The position numbers were made by a program, and so were the translations under genes. This document shows positions 10,679 to 20,269 of a stretch of 64,000 nt of DNA, one piece after another (position 1 is the first letter of the stretch; each line of letters begins with the position of its first letter). The notes beneath the pieces were generated by a model. That model searched no databases and was not told where the DNA came from. It saw only the letters and a program-made list of their open reading frames with translations. The stretch is from the NCBI GenBank assembly GCA_000171835.1, contig ABHC01000009.1, positions 151,305 to 215,304 of the forward strand, given 5' to 3'. This DNA comes from an alpha proteobacterium BAL199. GTDB taxonomy: Bacteria; Pseudomonadota; Alphaproteobacteria; Thalassobaculales; Thalassobaculaceae.

Positions 10679-11918
10679 CTTGAACGTCAATATGGTGATC
10701 GTCGATGACGACATCGCGCTTCCCGATCTGCCCCAGGCGCGGGGTGTGGCCGGGACGCTGCTCGTCCACAAGATCGCCGGCGCCCTGGCCGACCAGGGGG
10801 GCGATCTAGCGGTGGTCACGACCGCCGCCAGGAACGCGATCGGCGCCATGGCGTCGATCGGCATGTCGCTTGACTCCTGCACCGTGCCGGGAAACGCCAA
10901 GGACAATCGCATCCCCGTCGGCAAGGCGGAACTCGGCCTCGGCATCCATGGCGAGCCGGGGGTCGAGCAGGTCGATTTCTGCGACGCGGCGGGCGCGGTC
11001 GAGATGGTCGTCGAGCGGCTCGCCGCGACGATCGCTCCAGGACCGCACGTGGCGTTGGTCAACAATTTGGGCAGCGCCACGGCGCTCGAGATGTCCGTAT
11101 TGGTCGAAGAACTGATCAAGTCCCGTATCGGCGATCAGATCCGTTGGATGATCGGTCCGGCGCCGCTCATGACGTCGCTCGACATGCGCGGTTTTTCCGT
11201 CTCACTGCTGCCGGTAGGCAAGGCCGAGGAGATGGCCCTGATTGCGCCGGTGGCCTGCGCGGCATGGCCAGGCTGTCACCCGGTCGGCCGGATTGACACC
11301 TGGCCGTTGCCGGATGGCTTGGCGCCCATTGCGCCGATGCCGTCACGCCACGACGGCCGCCGGGCGTTGATCGAGAATTGCTGTCGTGTGTTCATCGACG
11401 CCGAAGACGATCTCAACGCGCTCGACCTGAAGTCCGGCGACGGGGACACCGGGAGCACGCTGGCGACCGCGGCCCGGGCCCTCATCGGCGCCTTAGACCG
11501 TTTGCCCCTGGCCGATATGACGCAGCTCTACCGAGCCATCGGGATGGAGCTCAGCCAGACCATGGGGGGCTCCTCAGGCGTGCTTCTGGCGATCTTCTTT
11601 GCCGCGGCGGGAGATGCGTCAGGCAATGGCGAGGACACGATCGGGGCGTTGAGTTCGGCGCTGAAGCGCGTCCAGGAGGTTGGCGGGGCCAAAATTGGGG
11701 ATCGAACCATGGTGGACGCGCTCGACCCGGCAATCGACGCCTTGACCGGTGGACTGCGCGAAGCGGCGGTGGCCGCTCGCAAGGGGGCTGATGCCACGGC
11801 GGCAATCGGCAAGGCCGGCGCCGGCCGCGCGAGCTACATCGCGTCGGCGAATCTCCTCGGCCACAACGACCCGGGAGCCGAGGCGGTTGCCCGCCTGTTC
11901 GAGCATCTGGCCAGGTAG
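10679..11918 (+). pseudogene. Dihydroxyacetone kinase (DhaK-DhaL fusion), 5' end lost to IS6
   Basis: About 413 residues of an ATP-dependent dihydroxyacetone kinase that begins at the IS6 end without its own start. The remaining DhaK part runs from VNMVIVDDDIALPD, through RGVAGTLLVHKIAGALA, to GLGIHGEPG with the His that binds substrate covalently. The DhaL part carries the Mg-ATP Asp cluster in LNALDLKSGDGDTGST and the MGGSSGVLLAIFF helix. By comparison with full enzymes, roughly the first 100 residues are missing, including part of the substrate pocket. The frame is open into the IS (ATG 10668), so a shortened product could be made but is unlikely to be active. Confidence 0.9.
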
Positions 11919-12089
11919 TCAGGCGGTTTCCGCCCTCGACCCGAAGTGATTTATTACCCTGGCTAACCAGCCATCCCGCCCGTCGCCGCCGCCTATTGCC
12001 AGGAGCCGGGAGATCCGGCGGGTCAGTGGGTACGTTGCCGACATACCACCGCGAAACGGACCGAGCACATCAACAGGCTGCCTGGTAAG

Positions 12090-12390
12090 GTGATTCCAGC
12101 CCGCTGATTGTCCTAGCTTCATCGGGCCTGCCGCCGGATCTGTGGTTCCCTAGAACGGGCGTTGTCGCGTCTTTCGCGTCGACGGTCCGCCGGAGAGGCA
12201 TTCGGCGTCGGCCGGTCGAGACGACCCTCTCATCCAGGCGCCCCCGGTTATGCGGATTGGGGCGTCCGGTTCGAAGACGTCTGGGCTTTGCGGCTCCAGA
12301 CCGGGCGACCCACCGGTGGACCGTCTCGTAGCTGACATCGAGCGAACGCTCCGCCATAACGTCATCCCCGCATCGACCCACGGTCCGGTG
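12090..12390 (-). pseudogene. Remnant of a second, different IS6-family transposase
   Basis: A minus-strand translation reads VMAERSLDVSYETVHRWVAR, then LRTGRPNPHNRGRLDERVVS and GRRM-LRRTVDA. This is the pattern of another IS6-type transposase (helix-turn-helix, first Asp, GRRMYLWRAVDAEG region), with substitutions at conserved positions and no C-terminal half. It is clearly diverged from the active 816-bp element. The rest of the 11919-12449 gap holds nothing recognisable. Confidence 0.7.
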
Positions 12391-12449
12391 ACAATGCCTT
12401 TGGGATGGACCGTCGCTGTCACGATGCCCCTGGCTGAGCGAGTGTGACG

Positions 12450-13193
12450 ATGACCGGAGACGCGCGTGAATACGGCAGCGGTGGATGGGTCGGCATCGGT
12501 GTGCCTCAGGCCAACCCGACCGTGGAGATGGAGATGCGCCGGTTGCTCGGGCCGGGCGTCGAGCCGCTGACGACGCGGCTTACCAGCGGCGCCGGGACAT
12601 CCGAAGCGCGACTGGTCGAGTATCTGGATGACTTGCCCCGAACCCTTGAGAGCTATGATGCCCTGCGGCCTGACGTGTTCGGTTTCGCCTGCACGGGATC
12701 GTCCTATCTGTTGGGCGCAGCGCGGGAGGCGGAGATTGTGGCGGTGGCGCAGGACCGCTTCGGGTACCCGGTCATCACCGTCGCCAGAGCGATTCTGGAA
12801 GCCCTGTCGGCCCTGGATGCCCGACGGATCGCGCTGCTGGCCCCGTATCCCGCACGTTTGGTGAACGCCGGTGTCGCGTATTGGCGGGCGGCTGGGCTTG
12901 ACGTCGTGGATGTCCGGCGCGTCGAGCTCGGCTCCGGCGACACCCGTCGAATCTACGGTCTGCGCAGCGACGATGCGGTGACCGCCTTGGAGAGCGGCGT
13001 GCCGGAGGATATCGACGCAGTGCTGATCACCGGGACCGGCATGCCGACATTGGCCGCTTTGCCGGTGCTGGGGGAGCGCATCGGCCGTCCGGTTCTGTCC
13101 TCGAACTATTGCCTCGCCTGGGCACTCCTGCGGGCGCTCGGACGGACCGATGCGCCCTGGAGCGCTGCGGGCACCACCCTGCCTCCTGTCTAG
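12450..13193 (+). CDS. Asp/Glu racemase superfamily protein (maleate isomerase / arylmalonate decarboxylase-like)
   Basis: 247 residues from ATG 12450; GTG 12444 is an alternative. The N-terminal PQANPTVEMEMRRLLGPG is the maleate isomerase/arylmalonate decarboxylase signature. The first catalytic loop reads FGFACTGSSYLLG (Cys81) and the second ITGTGMPTLAALP (Gly194 where a Cys normally sits). Racemases and maleate isomerases keep both cysteines, and known arylmalonate decarboxylases keep only the second, so this combination is unusual. It converges on the oxidoreductase gene with a 4-base overlap and sits at the edge of the catabolic cluster. Its substrate may be a maleate, malonate or hydantoin-like acid. 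Confidence 0.8.
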   Translation: MTGDAREYGSGGWVGIGVPQANPTVEMEMRRLLGPGVEPLTTRLTSGAGTSEARLVEYLDDLPRTLESYDALRPDVFGFACTGSSYLLGAAREAEIVAVAQDRFGYPVITVARAILEALSALDARRIALLAPYPARLVNAGVAYWRAAGLDVVDVRRVELGSGDTRRIYGLRSDDAVTALESGVPEDIDAVLITGTGMPTLAALPVLGERIGRPVLSSNYCLAWALLRALGRTDAPWSAAGTTLPPV

Positions 13194-15172
13194 CGGATCG
13201 CCTGGCCGGCCCGGCGGCCTTCCGCCACCGCCTGCATCAGGGCACGGGGTTGGTAGGCATCGCCGATCACCTGCGGCGCGTGTCCGCGCTCCCGCAGGGC
13301 GGTCAGCAGCGCTGTGCGCGGGCGCCGGGGGGAGGCATGTGCGACGGCGTCGATCCCCTCGACCCTCAATCGCGCGCCGGTCAGCAGATGATGGAAGCCG
13401 ACCGCACCCTGCATCAGATCGTCCGGAGCGAGATCGACCCGGGCATTGTTCTCGACCCGCACACGGCGCGCGGCGAGCCGTTCCAGCATGCCCTGGCGCA
13501 CCACCAGGGGCTCCCGCTGGGCCGGGACCTCCCACTCCGACAGGACCGTGACCGTCGCGAACCGGTCGGCGAGCAACTCGGCGGCGCGGTAGACCCAGAT
13601 GCTGTCGTCCCGGTCGATCAGCAGCAGGCCGTCGCCCATCGGACCAGCGCGTCGCAGCGCGTCCTGCACCAGCGCCCGCAGGGACGGCAGGGGCAGGCCA
13701 TCATCGAGCGCCGGCCCGTCCCAGGGCGTCTCAGCGCCTGTCGCCAGGATGATGGTGTCGGGCGCGCAGGCCTCGACATCCTGGGCCGTGGCGGTCAGCC
13801 CGCGTTCGAGGCGGACGCCCGCGGCGGCGGCACGGGCGGCGTCGAAGTCGTACACCCCTTCGAGGCCCTCGCCCCCGGGCAGGCGTGCGGCGGTATGGGC
13901 CCGGCCGCCGAGATCGCCCGAGGCGTGGAACAGGGTAACCGTATGCCCGGCCTCCGCCGCTTCGGCCGCCGCCGAAAGACCGGCGATCCCGCCGCCGACC
14001 ACGACGACCCGACGCCCCTGCCTAGCACCCGGGCGAGGTCGCGATCCGCTCAGTTCCGCCGCCGTCCCGAGATCCGGATTGGTGTCGCAGACCAGGGAGG
14101 CGGGCTCGGCGATGGCCCCCCAGCAGGTGTTGCAGGACACGCAGGGCCGTATCGCATGGCTGCGGCCGGACAGGGCTTTTCCGGTCCAGGCCGGATCGGC
14201 GATCAGGGCGCGCCCGACACCGATGAAATCCGCCTGGTCGCGGGCCAGCATCGCCTCGCCCTCGTTCGGATCGACGATACGGGCGAGGCCCATGACCGGC
14301 ACCCCGTTGGTGTCGCGGCGCAACTCCGCCGTCTTCTCGGCATAGGATGCGCGGGGCCAATGTCCGTCGGGGATATGCCAGTGGAGCTGCCGGTTCTGCG
14401 CGCCCCAGGCAAAGGCGACATAGTCGATTGTCTGCGGATCCGACAGGGCGGAAGCGATCTGGCCTGCCTGGGCGAGGTCGATGCCGGCGGGGTCGCCATC
14501 TTCGGCCGGGAGCTTCAGGCCGAGCACGAAGTCGCGTCCGCAGGCCGACCGGATCGCGGCGACCAGCTCGCGCAGCAGGGTCATCCGGCCGTCCAGGTCG
14601 CCGCCGAAGCGGTCGGTGCGGCGGTTGCTGTGGGCCGACAGGAACTGATGGAACAGGTGGCCGTGACCGGCGGAAACCTCCACCCCGTCGAATCCCGCCC
14701 GCTGCAGACGGCCGGCGGCGGCGGCGAAGGCGTCCACCATGGCCTCCACCTCGCCGGTCGACAGCGCGTGGGGAACGGCGCCGGTCAGGTCGTCGGGCAG
14801 GGCGCTTGGCGCGAAGGTCCGGTCGACTCGCGCCCGGGAGTAATTGCCGCGCCCGCGCTCCTGCAACTGGGCCAGGATCCGGCAGTCGTGGTGGGTGACG
14901 GCCGATGCGAGGCGCGCCAGATCGGGCAGCCCGGCGTCGCTATGGGCGTTCAGATAGGCGCCGCGGCCGGCCTGAGAGGGCAGGGCGTTCACCGCTTCGG
15001 TCACGATCATCGACACCCCGCCCTGGGCGCGGTTCCGGTGATAGGCGATCAGCCGGTCGGTGACCCGTTCCGCCGCGGCGTAGCGCGTCAGGATCGCCGC
15101 ATGCGCGACCCGGTTCTTCAGCCGCAGCGCCCCGAATCGCAACGGGCGAGACAGGTGCTCGAAAGCGCTCAT
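13190..15172 (-). CDS. NADH:flavin oxidoreductase / 2,4-dienoyl-CoA reductase-like FMN-4Fe4S-FAD enzyme
   Basis: 660 residues. The N-terminal old-yellow-enzyme TIM barrel (about 1-350) contains FDGVEVSAGHGHLFHQFLSAHSNRRTDRFGGDLDGR and ADFIGVGRALIADP. A 4Fe-4S motif follows with Cys spacing C-x2-C-x2-C-x11-C (CVSCNTCWG...LVC). A C-terminal FAD/NAD domain opens with VVVVGGGIAGLSAAAEAAEAGH. This layout is that of trimethylamine dehydrogenase, 2,4-dienoyl-CoA reductase and histamine or stachydrine demethylase relatives. ATG 15172 overlaps the upstream LysR stop by 4 bases (ATGA), so the two are co-transcribed. The substrate is probably an unsaturated or N-methylated compound handled by this cluster. 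Confidence 0.88.
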   Translation of the reverse strand: MSAFEHLSRPLRFGALRLKNRVAHAAILTRYAAAERVTDRLIAYHRNRAQGGVSMIVTEAVNALPSQAGRGAYLNAHSDAGLPDLARLASAVTHHDCRILAQLQERGRGNYSRARVDRTFAPSALPDDLTGAVPHALSTGEVEAMVDAFAAAAGRLQRAGFDGVEVSAGHGHLFHQFLSAHSNRRTDRFGGDLDGRMTLLRELVAAIRSACGRDFVLGLKLPAEDGDPAGIDLAQAGQIASALSDPQTIDYVAFAWGAQNRQLHWHIPDGHWPRASYAEKTAELRRDTNGVPVMGLARIVDPNEGEAMLARDQADFIGVGRALIADPAWTGKALSGRSHAIRPCVSCNTCWGAIAEPASLVCDTNPDLGTAAELSGSRPRPGARQGRRVVVVGGGIAGLSAAAEAAEAGHTVTLFHASGDLGGRAHTAARLPGGEGLEGVYDFDAARAAAAGVRLERGLTATAQDVEACAPDTIILATGAETPWDGPALDDGLPLPSLRALVQDALRRAGPMGDGLLLIDRDDSIWVYRAAELLADRFATVTVLSEWEVPAQREPLVVRQGMLERLAARRVRVENNARVDLAPDDLMQGAVGFHHLLTGARLRVEGIDAVAHASPRRPRTALLTALRERGHAPQVIGDAYQPRALMQAVAEGRRAGQAIR

Positions 15173-16083
15173 CGGCTCCGCCGCCCTTCGCGGCCCACCC
15201 GTTTGATATGCTCCAGCATCCGCGCCACTTCCGCCGACATCGGCGTGCCGGCCGGCACATAGACGCCGTAGGCATGGGTAATGGCCGGCGCGATCTGGGC
15301 GGTCACCGTGTCGGGCCCGGCCAAAGCGCGCGCGACGAACGGATCCAGAATCGCGCAGCCGACCCCCGCCCGGGCCAGAAGGGCGGCGCTGGCGAGCGAT
15401 GTCGTCTCCGCCACATAGGGCGGTTCCAATCCCAGGGCAGACCAGCTGGTCTCCACGCTCTCCTGATAGGAGGCGAAGGGGTCCAGGGAGATGAAGGGCA
15501 GCCCTGCCAGAAGCGACAGGTTCGGCCACTCGCCCGCCACGGGCCGCACACCCGCGGGTAGCATGGATTGGGGAACGGCCAGTTTCAGGTCGAACGGAAT
15601 CTCGTGCACCAGTTCGAAGGCCAGCGGCCGCATCGGCAGCGGCGCCAGCACGATGTCGACCTGGTCCGACTGATCCAATCCCAGCACTTCGCTGAGGCTG
15701 CGCATGGTCGCGCTCGGCGGCAGGTCCGGGCGGTCGGCGATATAGCCGGCCAGCGCGTCGGGCAGCAGGCCGTGCATGATCGAGCTGGTCGCCACGAGAC
15801 GGACCCGGTCATAGGTGCCGGCGCCGATCGAGCGGGCCACCCGCGGCAGATTGTCGAGCAGCTCGACCGCCTTGCGGGCATGGGCGGCGAAGGCGTGACC
15901 GTGCCGGTTCAGGGCAACCCGCCCCCGTACCCGGTCGAACAGGCGGAAGCCGATCTCGTCCTCCAGTCCGGAAATCTTTCGGCTGACCCCGGATTGGGTA
16001 AGGCCGAGGCGTTCCGCGGCGCGCGTGACGCTGCCGGTTTCGGCGACCGCCAGAAACGCTTTCAGGTGGTCTGGCAACGGCAT
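15169..16083 (-). CDS. LysR-family transcriptional regulator
   Basis: 304 residues. The winged helix-turn-helix lies at residues 4-62 (LKAFLAVAETGSVTRAAERLGLTQSGVSRKISGLEDEIGFRLFDR), followed by a periplasmic-binding-type effector domain. It is translationally coupled to the oxidoreductase gene and divergent from tctC, with a 144-base intergenic region containing a T-N11-A palindrome. The arrangement implies that it controls both transcripts in response to an imported or intermediate compound. Confidence 0.93.
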   Translation of the reverse strand: MPLPDHLKAFLAVAETGSVTRAAERLGLTQSGVSRKISGLEDEIGFRLFDRVRGRVALNRHGHAFAAHARKAVELLDNLPRVARSIGAGTYDRVRLVATSSIMHGLLPDALAGYIADRPDLPPSATMRSLSEVLGLDQSDQVDIVLAPLPMRPLAFELVHEIPFDLKLAVPQSMLPAGVRPVAGEWPNLSLLAGLPFISLDPFASYQESVETSWSALGLEPPYVAETTSLASAALLARAGVGCAILDPFVARALAGPDTVTAQIAPAITHAYGVYVPAGTPMSAEVARMLEHIKRVGREGRRSR

Positions 16084-16102
16084 AGGGGCTCCCGGCTCAG
16101 TT

Positions 16103-16119
16103 CATGACGATCTGTCATG
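16103..16119. promoter_or_regulatory. Probable LysR-box (T-N11-A palindrome)
   Basis: CATGAC-N5-GTCATG, a perfect 6-bp-arm inverted repeat. It contains the T-N11-A spacing (T16105, A16117) of LysR-type binding sites. It lies 20 bases upstream of the lysR start and about 110 upstream of tctC, in the only relatively AT-rich intergenic patch here. Function is inferred from position and symmetry. Confidence 0.6.
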
Positions 16120-16227
16120 CATTTATGATATCTAATAACTTTACATCATTGCTTCGTCATCCCTAGCATTTCCCATCAAGAGACACAGGCCCGCAAATCG
16201 TGTCTCGGGGACAGCGAGGTGACTGAC

Positions 16228-17181
16228 ATGCGTGGACTTTCGAAATTGATAGGCGGCGTGCTTCTGGCCGCGACAATGTCGAGCGGTGCCTTCGCCGCCG
16301 GCTATCCGGACAAGCCGATCACCCTGATCTGCCCGTATTCCGCGGGCGGCGGCGGCGACACCGCATCGCGGATCATCGCCAAGCTCGCCGGCGATATGAT
16401 GGGTGTGCAGATCAACGTGGAGAACAAGACCGGCGGCGGGGCGACGATCGGCATTTCCGCCGTCGCCAATGCCGCGCCCGATGGCTATACGATCGGATTC
16501 ATCTCCACGAGTCCGATCACCATCCGCCCGCACATGATGGAAGCGCCGTACAATCCGATCGAGGACCTGACCTATATCGGCCAGTTCGTCGCCAGCAATC
16601 AGCCGATGATCGTGCGCGCCGACAGCCCCTACAAGAGCGTCGACGATCTGATCAAATTCGCCCGCGAGAACCCGGGCAAGCTGCGCTGGTCGACCTCCGT
16701 GCAGCGCGGCGGCCCGCATGTCGCCGTCGAAGCGATGTTCAAGGCCGAGGAGGTGGACGCGACCTTCGTGCCGTTCAAGGGCGGTTCCAAGGTTCTGGCG
16801 GCTCTGCTCGGCGGCACCATCGAGATGGCGATGATTTCCGAGGGCAATAAGTCGACCCTGGACGGCCAGACCCGGATCCTTGCCGAAGGCACGCCGAACA
16901 AGAACCCGGTGACGCCGGAGGCGCCGACCCTGACCGAAGCGGGTTATCCGATCGCGCCTGCCATTTTCTTTGGTCTCGCCGGTCCCAAGGGACTGCCGGA
17001 CGACGTGCTGGCGAAGTGGGATGAGGTGCTGCCCAAGGTGCTGGCCAGCCCTGAGTTCAAGCAGATCGCCGAGGCGCAGCAGTGGACGGTCGCCCATGCC
17101 GGCCATGCGGCGTTTACCAAGATCGTCGAGACCGATTACGCGGCCGCCAAGACGGCGATCGCTGCCATTGGAATGAAGTAG
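16228..17181 (+). CDS. tctC: Tripartite tricarboxylate transporter substrate-binding protein (TctC/Bug family)
   Basis: 317 residues with a signal peptide ending near SGAFAAG. The mature start YPDKPITLICPYSAGGGGDTASRII is the Bug-family signature. Inner landmarks are ENKTGGGATIGISAVANAAPDGYTIGF and FKGGSKVLAALLGGTIEM. Bug proteins bind diverse carboxylates, amides or aromatic acids in the periplasm and deliver them to TctAB. ATG 16228 has a GAGG eight bases upstream; GTG 16219 is less likely. It is the first gene of the plus-strand operon. Confidence 0.93.
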   Translation: MRGLSKLIGGVLLAATMSSGAFAAGYPDKPITLICPYSAGGGGDTASRIIAKLAGDMMGVQINVENKTGGGATIGISAVANAAPDGYTIGFISTSPITIRPHMMEAPYNPIEDLTYIGQFVASNQPMIVRADSPYKSVDDLIKFARENPGKLRWSTSVQRGGPHVAVEAMFKAEEVDATFVPFKGGSKVLAALLGGTIEMAMISEGNKSTLDGQTRILAEGTPNKNPVTPEAPTLTEAGYPIAPAIFFGLAGPKGLPDDVLAKWDEVLPKVLASPEFKQIAEAQQWTVAHAGHAAFTKIVETDYAAAKTAIAAIGMK

Positions 17182-17253
17182 TCCACCGTCTGACGATCCT
17201 CCGGCGGCGCAGGCCATGCGTCATGCGCCGCCGGACATCAGGGAGATGTTACC

Positions 17254-17778
17254 GTGACCCGCTCCGCCGAGGTCCGCAGCGAGATCCTCTTGCTCACGGT
17301 TCTGCTGGCCGCCGACCTCCTGTTCTATGCCGTGGTGATTCCGTTCGGCATTGCCGACCCGCAAGGGTTCGGGCTGGACGAGGGGCTGCCGCCGAGCTTT
17401 TCCGCCAAGGTTGCCGCCGGTCTTTTGGCTCTGATCATGACCATCCGGCTGGTGAGCCTGTGGTTTCGCCCGGAAATCGCGCAGGCCGACGGCGACATCC
17501 TGGCGGATGACGGCGACGACGCGGGCGAGCCAATCACCATCTCGACACGCAACCTGGTCGGCATTGCCGCCGCCCTGGTCTTCGCCTACGTGCTGGTGCC
17601 GGTCATCGGGTTCTACATTTCCGGCTTTCTGCTGCTGTCGGCGCTCATGCGGATCATGGGCGAAGCTCGGCTGCTGGTTCTGGCCTGGCAGCCGGCGGTG
17701 GTGGTTTTCCTGATCTGGGGCCTGTTCGATCGGATCTTCTCCATAAACCTGCCCGCGGGGGTGATTTTCGGTGGGTGA
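17254..17778 (+). CDS. tctB: Tripartite tricarboxylate transporter small membrane subunit TctB
   Basis: 174 residues with four predicted transmembrane helices: about 9-33, 47-68, 100-120, and a split helix at 125-165. The GTG start at 17254 follows GGGAGA. The length, hydrophobicity and position between tctC and tctA define it as TctB, whose sequence is poorly conserved. Its 3' end overlaps tctA by 8 bases. Confidence 0.88.
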   Translation: MTRSAEVRSEILLLTVLLAADLLFYAVVIPFGIADPQGFGLDEGLPPSFSAKVAAGLLALIMTIRLVSLWFRPEIAQADGDILADDGDDAGEPITISTRNLVGIAAALVFAYVLVPVIGFYISGFLLLSALMRIMGEARLLVLAWQPAVVVFLIWGLFDRIFSINLPAGVIFGG

Positions 17779-19297
17779 CACGTTCAGCCTCGTGGCCGAG
17801 GGCGTTGGTCTCGCCCTGACCTGGCAGAGCCTGCTCGCGATCGTCCTTGGCGTCGCGGCCGGTCAGATTCTCGGCGCGATTCCCGGACTGACCGCGTCCA
17901 TGGCCGTCGCCCTGTTGATCCCCTATTCGTTCTACTTCGACCCCTGGGTTGGCATCCCGATGCTGCTGGGGATGTTCAAGGGTTCCCTGTTCGGCAGCAG
18001 CACGACGGCGATTCTGATCCGCACGCCGGGCACGCCCGCCGCGTCGGCCACGGTGCTGGACGGTTATCCGCTGGCGCAGCAGGGCAAGGGCGGCAAGGCG
18101 GTCAAGATGGCGCTCTATGCCTCGGTCTTCGGCGACACGTTCAGTGATGTCTGCCTGATCTTCTTCGCCAGCCTGCTGGCCATGGTCGCCCTGAAGTTCG
18201 GCCCGGCGGAGTACACCATCCTCATCGTCCTGGCGCTGTGCTCGCTCGGCATGCTGTCCAGCCGGCCGGCCTGGAAGGGTCTGGTGGCGACGCTGGCCGG
18301 AGTGATTATCGGTATGATCGGCCTCGACCCCATGGCGGGCACGCCGCGCCTGACCTTCGACAACCCCGAGCTGGAGGAGGGGATCGGCCTGATCCCCATG
18401 CTGATCGGTTTCCTCGCCGTCTCCGAGGTGTTCCGCCAGATGAGCGGCAAGGCCGAGGATCTGTCGGCCAAGGCCATCCGTTACTCCGACGATCCGGCCG
18501 ACAACCGGGTCTCCATGGCCGAGTTCATCAGTTGCCTGCCCACATTGTTCCGGTCCTCGGCGATCGGCACCGCCATCGGCGCGATGCCGGGGCTGGGATC
18601 GACGGTCGCCGCCTTCATCGCCTATGGCGAGGCGCGGCGCGCCTCCAAACATCCGGAAAAATTCGGCAAGGGCGCCCTGGAAGGCGTGGCCGCCCCTGAG
18701 GCGGCGAACAACGCCGTCTCCGGGGCCAACCTGATCCCGCTGCTGGCTTTCGGTATTCCAGGCGATATCGCCGCTGCCCTGATCCTGAGCGCGCTGATGG
18801 TTCAGGGTGTCACGGTCGGCCCGCTCGCGTTCTCGCAGAACCCGCTGCCGCTCTATGCGATCTATGCCGCGCTGATCCTGGCCAACGTCGTCAACCTGAT
18901 CCTAGGTCTCGGCTTGGCCAAGGTCGCCTCCGTCGCCTTCTCGGTGCCGCGCCGCCTGTTGCTGGCGAGCGTGCTGGTGATCGCGGCCGCCGGCAGTTTC
19001 GCGCTGCGCGGATCGGTCTTTGACATCCAGCTCGTCTTCCTGTTCGGCATCTTCGGCTACGTGATGATGCGGTTCGGCTTCCCGCCGGTGCCGTTGCTGA
19101 TCGGTTTCATCCTGATGCCGCTCCTGGAGGAGAACCTGCGAACGGTGCTGCTGCTCGCCTCGACCTACGACGAGCATCTGTTCTTCGTCTTCAAACGCCC
19201 GGCCTTTCTGTCTCTGCTCGCGCTGATGGGAACGGCGATCGGTCTCGTCCTCTGGCGACGGCGACGGCGCGCGCTCGGAGCAAGACCCGACGCCTGA
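17771..19297 (+). CDS. tctA: Tripartite tricarboxylate transporter large permease TctA
   Basis: 508 residues, about 11-12 transmembrane segments. Family motifs are QILGAIPGLTASMAVALLIPYSF near residue 35, LIRTPGTPAASATVLDGYPLAQQGKGGKA near 78, and GVAAPEAANNAVSGANLIPLLAFGIPGDIAAALIL near 310. The GTG start at 17771 lies inside the end of tctB, implying coupled translation. With TctC and TctB it forms a complete Na+- or H+-driven uptake system. Confidence 0.94.
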   Translation: MGDTFSLVAEGVGLALTWQSLLAIVLGVAAGQILGAIPGLTASMAVALLIPYSFYFDPWVGIPMLLGMFKGSLFGSSTTAILIRTPGTPAASATVLDGYPLAQQGKGGKAVKMALYASVFGDTFSDVCLIFFASLLAMVALKFGPAEYTILIVLALCSLGMLSSRPAWKGLVATLAGVIIGMIGLDPMAGTPRLTFDNPELEEGIGLIPMLIGFLAVSEVFRQMSGKAEDLSAKAIRYSDDPADNRVSMAEFISCLPTLFRSSAIGTAIGAMPGLGSTVAAFIAYGEARRASKHPEKFGKGALEGVAAPEAANNAVSGANLIPLLAFGIPGDIAAALILSALMVQGVTVGPLAFSQNPLPLYAIYAALILANVVNLILGLGLAKVASVAFSVPRRLLLASVLVIAAAGSFALRGSVFDIQLVFLFGIFGYVMMRFGFPPVPLLIGFILMPLLEENLRTVLLLASTYDEHLFFVFKRPAFLSLLALMGTAIGLVLWRRRRRALGARPDA

Positions 19298-19335
19298 CCG
19301 TCAAGCAGGCCCGACTTTCGGAAGGAAACAGAAGA

Positions 19336-20256
19336 ATGACGCTACAAGACCGTCCGCCGTTTGCCATCCTCAACGGTGAGATCGTGCCGTTCGACCAGGC
19401 CAAAGTGTCCATCATGGCGCCGGGGCTGACCTTCGCGGTGCTCGCCTTCGAGGGGTTGCGCGGCTACTGGAACGCCGAGGACGAGCAGCTTTATGTCTTT
19501 CGCGTGGCCGAGCACATGGATCGGCTGGCCTTCTCCAACGCGGTGATCGAGATCGACGAGCCGCAGCCCCAGGGCGTGTTGGCCGATCAGATGCTGGCGC
19601 TGATGCGCAAATGCTGTTTCCGGGAAGACGTCTACATTCGGATGCAGACCTATATCGACGATTGGGGCGACATGACCGCAAGCGGTCCGGTCGGCTGGTC
19701 GATCGTCGCCCGCCAGCGCGGGCGGGTCGCGGCCTTCGCCGAGGGACGGCATTTCGGGGTCAGCAGTTGGCGTCGCAATGCCGACGATGCCAGCCCGCCG
19801 CGTATCAAGGCCTCGGCCAACTACCTGAACAGCCGGCTTGCGGGCCTGGAAGCGAAGCGCAGCGGGTATGACGCGGCCGTTCTACTGAACCGCGACGGCA
19901 GCGTCAGCGAAGGGCCGGGCGGTTGCCTTTTCGTCATGCGCGACGGCACCCTGATCACCCCGCCGGTGACCGCCGGCATTCTGGAGAGCGTGACCCGGCG
20001 CACCCTGATCGAGCTGATCCGGGATGCGGGCATCCCGCTGGAGATCCGCGATGTCGGCCGCACCGAGCTGTACCTGGCCGAAGAGGCCTTCTACTGCGGC
20101 ACTGGCCAGGAAATGGTCCCGATCCTCAGCTTCGACCGCAAGCCGGTAGGCAAGGGCGAGCCCGGCGCCACCACGCGGGACCTGCAACGCCTGTACGACG
20201 CCGTGGTGCGGGGGCGCAACGCGCGCTACCGCCACTGGCTGACCCCCGTTTACTGA
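19336..20256 (+). CDS. Class IV PLP-dependent aminotransferase (branched-chain/D-amino acid type)
   Basis: 306 residues of fold-type IV. The PLP lysine is in RIKASANYLNS and the cofactor Glu region is SVSEGPGGCLFVM. ITPPVTAGILESVTRRTLIEL and EEAFYCGTGQEMVPI are the late family boxes. The ATG follows a GGAAG site 38 bases after tctA. In this operon it probably converts an amino acid released by the hydantoinase-type enzyme to a 2-oxo acid for the downstream ThDP enzyme; that order is inferred. Confidence 0.88.
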   Translation: MTLQDRPPFAILNGEIVPFDQAKVSIMAPGLTFAVLAFEGLRGYWNAEDEQLYVFRVAEHMDRLAFSNAVIEIDEPQPQGVLADQMLALMRKCCFREDVYIRMQTYIDDWGDMTASGPVGWSIVARQRGRVAAFAEGRHFGVSSWRRNADDASPPRIKASANYLNSRLAGLEAKRSGYDAAVLLNRDGSVSEGPGGCLFVMRDGTLITPPVTAGILESVTRRTLIELIRDAGIPLEIRDVGRTELYLAEEAFYCGTGQEMVPILSFDRKPVGKGEPGATTRDLQRLYDAVVRGRNARYRHWLTPVY

Positions 20257-20269
20257 TAGTCAGGAGCAG

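Noticed and set aside
13190..15529. A longer oxidoreductase starting at 15529
   Set aside because: The extra 119 residues overlap the LysR gene and read as low-quality Gly/Arg-rich text; the barrel domain begins at ATG 15172.
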